Positions 61,783 to 64,000 of a stretch of DNA of 64,000 bases are shown here, piece after piece. This DNA comes from Streptomyces antimycoticus (GTDB lineage Bacteria > Actinomycetota > Actinomycetes > Streptomycetales > Streptomycetaceae). Position 1 is the stretch's first letter. Every line of letters starts with the position of its first letter. The position numbers and the translations under genes were made by a program. Under the pieces are notes generated by a model. That model did no database searches. It saw only the letters and a program-made list of their open reading frames with translations, and was not told the DNA's origin. The stretch covers positions 8,556,001 to 8,620,000 of the forward strand of contig NZ_BJHV01000001.1 of the NCBI RefSeq assembly GCF_005405925.1, given 5' to 3'.

Positions 61783-62611
61783 GAGCGGCGTCCGAGCGGA
61801 AGAAGGCGAGCATCAGCGAAACCACCTGGTCGGGGAACTGGTCGTGCGGGTAGTGCCCGGCGCCCTCGATCATCTCAAGGCGGCCGAGGCCGGACGGCAG
61901 GGCATCGACGATCGCCGAGCCCTCGGCGTGCGGGTCGGCCCAGTCGGGGTCGAGTGTGCCCATCACGACCAGGACCGGGCAGCGGACGTTGCCGAGCTGC
62001 GCGCCGGCGTCGGTCGGGGCGCTGCGGCCCATGCCCTGCAGGGCCTTCATCCGGCCCGGCTCGCGCAGCAGGGAGTCGATGCGGTCGAGCCGCTCGGCCC
62101 AGTCGGCCGGCTTCACGCCGGGGGAGGCCACGTCGAGGTACGAGCGCCAGAGCGGCACACTGCCGAACACGCCCGTGCCGAGCAGCCGCAGCACGCCCTG
62201 CCGGAAGCGCTTGACCCGCAGGTCGCCGAGGCGGATGGACTGCTTGCGGGTGAACGGCGCCACCTCGACCACCGCGGTGACCAGCGAAGGCTCCCGCGCC
62301 GCGGCGATGGTGGCGGCGCCGCCGGAGATCGAGTGGCCGACGAGCAGGGCCGGGCCGCCCAGGTGGCGGATCACGGCCAGCAGGTCGCCGGCGATGGCGG
62401 TGCGGCTCCAGGCCGGCCAGCCGGCGCTGGACTCGCCGCAGCCGCGCAGATCGACCGCGGCGACCCGATAGCCCGCCGCCACCAGCGGCGGGATCACGGC
62501 ACGGTATGCGGCGCGGCTGTCGCCCATACCGTGGGCGAGAACGATCAGCGGGCCGGAGCCCGCCACCTCATAAGCGATCGTGCCGCCGTCGACGGCAAGG
62601 TACTCGGTCAT
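61775..62611 (-). CDS. alpha/beta hydrolase
   Basis: 278 residues of the alpha/beta hydrolase fold. The nucleophile elbow is GHSISGG, the oxyanion loop is LAHGMGDSRAAY, and the acid and base are probably Asp in GTLDPDW and His in GAGHYPHD. No signal peptide or lid insertion marks a particular subclass; it could be an esterase or a peroxidase-type hydrolase. ATG 62611 has GAGGGG upstream. First gene of a two-gene unit with the TetR protein, a common arrangement for detoxifying enzymes. No direct link to the NRPS cluster is seen. Confidence 0.87.
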   Translation of the reverse strand: MTEYLAVDGGTIAYEVAGSGPLIVLAHGMGDSRAAYRAVIPPLVAAGYRVAAVDLRGCGESSAGWPAWSRTAIAGDLLAVIRHLGGPALLVGHSISGGAATIAAAREPSLVTAVVEVAPFTRKQSIRLGDLRVKRFRQGVLRLLGTGVFGSVPLWRSYLDVASPGVKPADWAERLDRIDSLLREPGRMKALQGMGRSAPTDAGAQLGNVRCPVLVVMGTLDPDWADPHAEGSAIVDALPSGLGRLEMIEGAGHYPHDQFPDQVVSLMLAFFRSDAAHA

Positions 62612-62628
62612 GACACCCCTCAGCTCTG

Positions 62629-62653
62629 GCTAACTGCGTTAGCTAAAAGCTAA
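62629..62653 (-). promoter_or_regulatory. overlapping palindromes, probable TetR operator
   Basis: GCTAACTGCGTTAGC (62629-62643) is a perfect 15-base inverted repeat with a 3-base centre. It shares bases with TTAGCTAAAAGCTAA (62639-62653), whose 6-base arms surround AAA. Both lie 18-42 bases upstream of the hydrolase start, where a bound repressor would block transcription. Confidence 0.75.
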
Positions 62654-62867
62654 TGTTCTTAGCCGAGTCTGTCAATGACGAAGCCCCACGGCACGGCCGG
62701 GAGTGCGCGGTGCTCGCGGAGTTGCTCGCGGGGGCGGTGCGTGGGAGTCGTGAAGAATCCACGCGCGATTCCCGGGATTCGGTGACGGGAGCGGAAGACT
62801 TGGGGGGCTCACTCGGCGCTTCCGAACAGGTCGGGCGCCGACCCATGCGAGGGGAGACCGGTCAACG

Positions 62868-63800
62868 ATGTTCAGTCTGGTACGGAGCAGAATACGGACG
62901 GCCGCGTTCGCGCTCACAGCGGTCGCGGCCCTCGCCTTAACCGGGACCGCCGCGACCGCCACGACCAGCGCGGCGGCGGCCCCCGCTCCCGCTCCCGCGA
63001 AACAGGGGCCGACCTCGGTGGCGTACGTCGAGGTGAACAACAACAGCATGCGGAACGTCGGCAAGTACACCCTCGCGGGCGGCGGCGGCAATGTCTTCGA
63101 CGTCGCCGTGATCTTCGCGGCGAACATCAACTACGACACAGGCACGAAGGCGGCGTATCTGCACTTCAACGAGAACGTGCAGCGCGTCCTCGACAACGCC
63201 GCCACGGAGATACGGCCGTTGCAGCAAAAGGGCATCAAGGTCGTCCTCTCGGTGCTCGGCAACCATGAGGGCGCGGGCTTCGCCAACTTCCCCTCCCAGC
63301 AAGCGGCTTCGGCGTTCGCGAAACAACTGTCGGACACCGTGGCCAAGTACGGCCTCGACGGCATCGACTTCGACGACGAGTACGCCGATTACGGCAACAA
63401 CGGCACAGGCCAGCCCAACGACAGCTCGTTCGTGCACCTGGTGACGGCGCTGCGCGCGAACATGCCGGACAAGATCATCAGCCTCTACAACATCGGGCCG
63501 GCCGCGTCGCGCCTGTCCTACGGCGGCGTCGACATCTCGTCCAAGTTCGACTACGCCTGGAACCCGTACTACGGCTCCTGGCAGGTTCCCGGCCTGGCAC
63601 TGCCCAAGTCGAAGCTGTCGCCGGCGGCTGTCGAGATCGGCCGGACCTCGCAGAACACGGCCGCCGACCTCGCCCGCCGCACCGTCAGCGAGGGGTACGG
63701 CGTCTATCTGACGTACAACCTCGACGGCGCCAATCGCAGCGCCGATGTCTCCGCGTTCACCAGGGAGCTGTACGGCAGCGACGCCGTCTACACGCCGTAA
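62868..63800 (+). CDS. secreted endo-beta-N-acetylglucosaminidase H (GH18)
   Basis: A 310-residue secreted enzyme that cuts the chitobiose core of high-mannose N-glycans. A Sec signal peptide covers about residues 1-40 (RSRIRT, then AAFALTAVAALALTGTA, ending near an AXA site). The mature part follows Endo H of Streptomyces plicatus closely, as I remember it: QGPTSVAYVEVNNNSM near the start, and the GH18 active site DGIDFDDEYA with Asp169 and Glu171 matching Asp130 and Glu132 of Endo H. Codon 24, within the signal peptide, is TTA (62937-62939), so translation should depend on the bldA leucyl-tRNA. The ATG at 62868 follows GGGGAG. A GC-rich hairpin lies downstream. Confidence 0.96.
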   Translation: MFSLVRSRIRTAAFALTAVAALALTGTAATATTSAAAAPAPAPAKQGPTSVAYVEVNNNSMRNVGKYTLAGGGGNVFDVAVIFAANINYDTGTKAAYLHFNENVQRVLDNAATEIRPLQQKGIKVVLSVLGNHEGAGFANFPSQQAASAFAKQLSDTVAKYGLDGIDFDDEYADYGNNGTGQPNDSSFVHLVTALRANMPDKIISLYNIGPAASRLSYGGVDISSKFDYAWNPYYGSWQVPGLALPKSKLSPAAVEIGRTSQNTAADLARRTVSEGYGVYLTYNLDGANRSADVSAFTRELYGSDAVYTP

Positions 63801-64000
63801 GGCGACCGCACGCCCCGGCGCGCGGACGGCGATCCACCACCCGCGGCTCGTCGTAGAGGACGGTGCCGCGTAGCTGGTCGGTGGGGAACGGCGGGCGCGG
63901 GCCCGCCTCCGGATCCGACGGAGGCGGGCCTCGCAGTTCGCCGCGGGTCGCGAAGATCGCCTCGGAGACTCCGCCGCGGTCTCGCTGCCGCTCGAGCTTG
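63801..64000. other. right-edge region, no supported gene
   Basis: Two hundred bases after the Endo H gene. A minus-strand frame stays open to the edge but has no recognisable motif and would run back into the Endo H gene, so I do not call it. The only structured element is the hairpin at 63900-63930. Confidence 0.4.
63900..63930. terminator. GC-rich hairpin downstream of Endo H gene
   Basis: Perfect 12-base arms, GGCCCGCCTCCG (63900-63911) and its complement (63919-63930), around a 7-base loop. No T-run follows, which is usual in Streptomyces. It lies 100 bases after the Endo H stop and may end that transcript. Confidence 0.65.

Noticed and set aside
63801..64000. Partial minus-strand gene at the right edge
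   Set aside because: Open but without motif, interrupted by a strong hairpin and overlapping the Endo H coding end if extended.

Overview
This window comes from a high-GC actinomycete, almost certainly a Streptomyces. Codon third positions are strongly GC-rich, starts are a mix of ATG and GTG, and gene families such as a secreted Endo H-type glycosidase, a PucR regulator, a PAS-GGDEF-EAL protein and a DrrAB-type exporter are typical of the genus. The centre is a roughly 46 kb non-ribosomal peptide synthetase (NRPS) gene cluster (about 12.9 to 58.9 kb) with mostly ordinary chromosomal genes on both sides.

Left flank (1-10.8 kb): a partial HhH-GPD/endonuclease III-like gene, a PucR-family regulator, a cytoplasmic c-di-GMP synthase/phosphodiesterase, a DUF779 protein, a FAD monooxygenase divergent from its likely TetR repressor (with a visible promoter and two operators), two small membrane proteins, a winged-helix regulator behind a duplicated palindromic operator, and a nucleotidyltransferase-like protein.

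Cluster, read mostly on the minus strand from right to left: DrrA/DrrB-type ABC exporter (58868-57049), NRPS 1 (56978-39998, modules 1-4), NRPS 2 (40001-17617, modules 5-10 ending in a thioesterase, with a 4-base start/stop overlap to NRPS 1), and P450 II (17587-16331). A plus-strand membrane protein (15273-16238) follows, then P450 I (15169-13934), an AsnO/VioC/MppO-type Fe(II)/2-oxoglutarate hydroxylase (13882-12932), a frameshifted paralogue of the membrane protein (12691-11550) and a VanX-type dipeptidase (11542-10886). As deposited, the two NRPS genes are broken by three single-base losses in G/C runs (near 55580, 45515 and 20712). One added base at each restores continuous proteins of about 5660 and 7461 residues.

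Domain order: C-A-T-E / C-A-T-E / C-A-T / C-A-MT-T // C-A-T / X-like-A-T / C-A-T / C-A-T / C-A-MT-T-E / C-A-T-TE. Pocket residues read by eye suggest D-Thr, D-basic residue (Arg-like), Phe, N-methyl-Asn, an unresolved hydrophobic residue, an unresolved residue, Asp/Asn, Gly, N-methyl-D-Val and Tyr. I do not recognise this as a known peptide. The most unusual points are: the domain in the condensation position of module 6 carries HRxxxDD in place of HHxxxDG, the hallmark of the glycopeptide X-domain that docks P450 enzymes, but it lies inside the line instead of before the thioesterase; and an epimerase appears to be missing at the NRPS 1/NRPS 2 junction.

Right flank (59-64 kb): a regulatory region, a tight operon of three DsrE/F/H-superfamily proteins, a small membrane protein, an alpha/beta hydrolase plus TetR pair behind overlapping palindromes, and a secreted Endo H-type endo-beta-N-acetylglucosaminidase whose signal peptide contains a rare TTA codon. 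No MbtH-like protein, acyl ligase, SARP or LuxR regulator is visible in the window.
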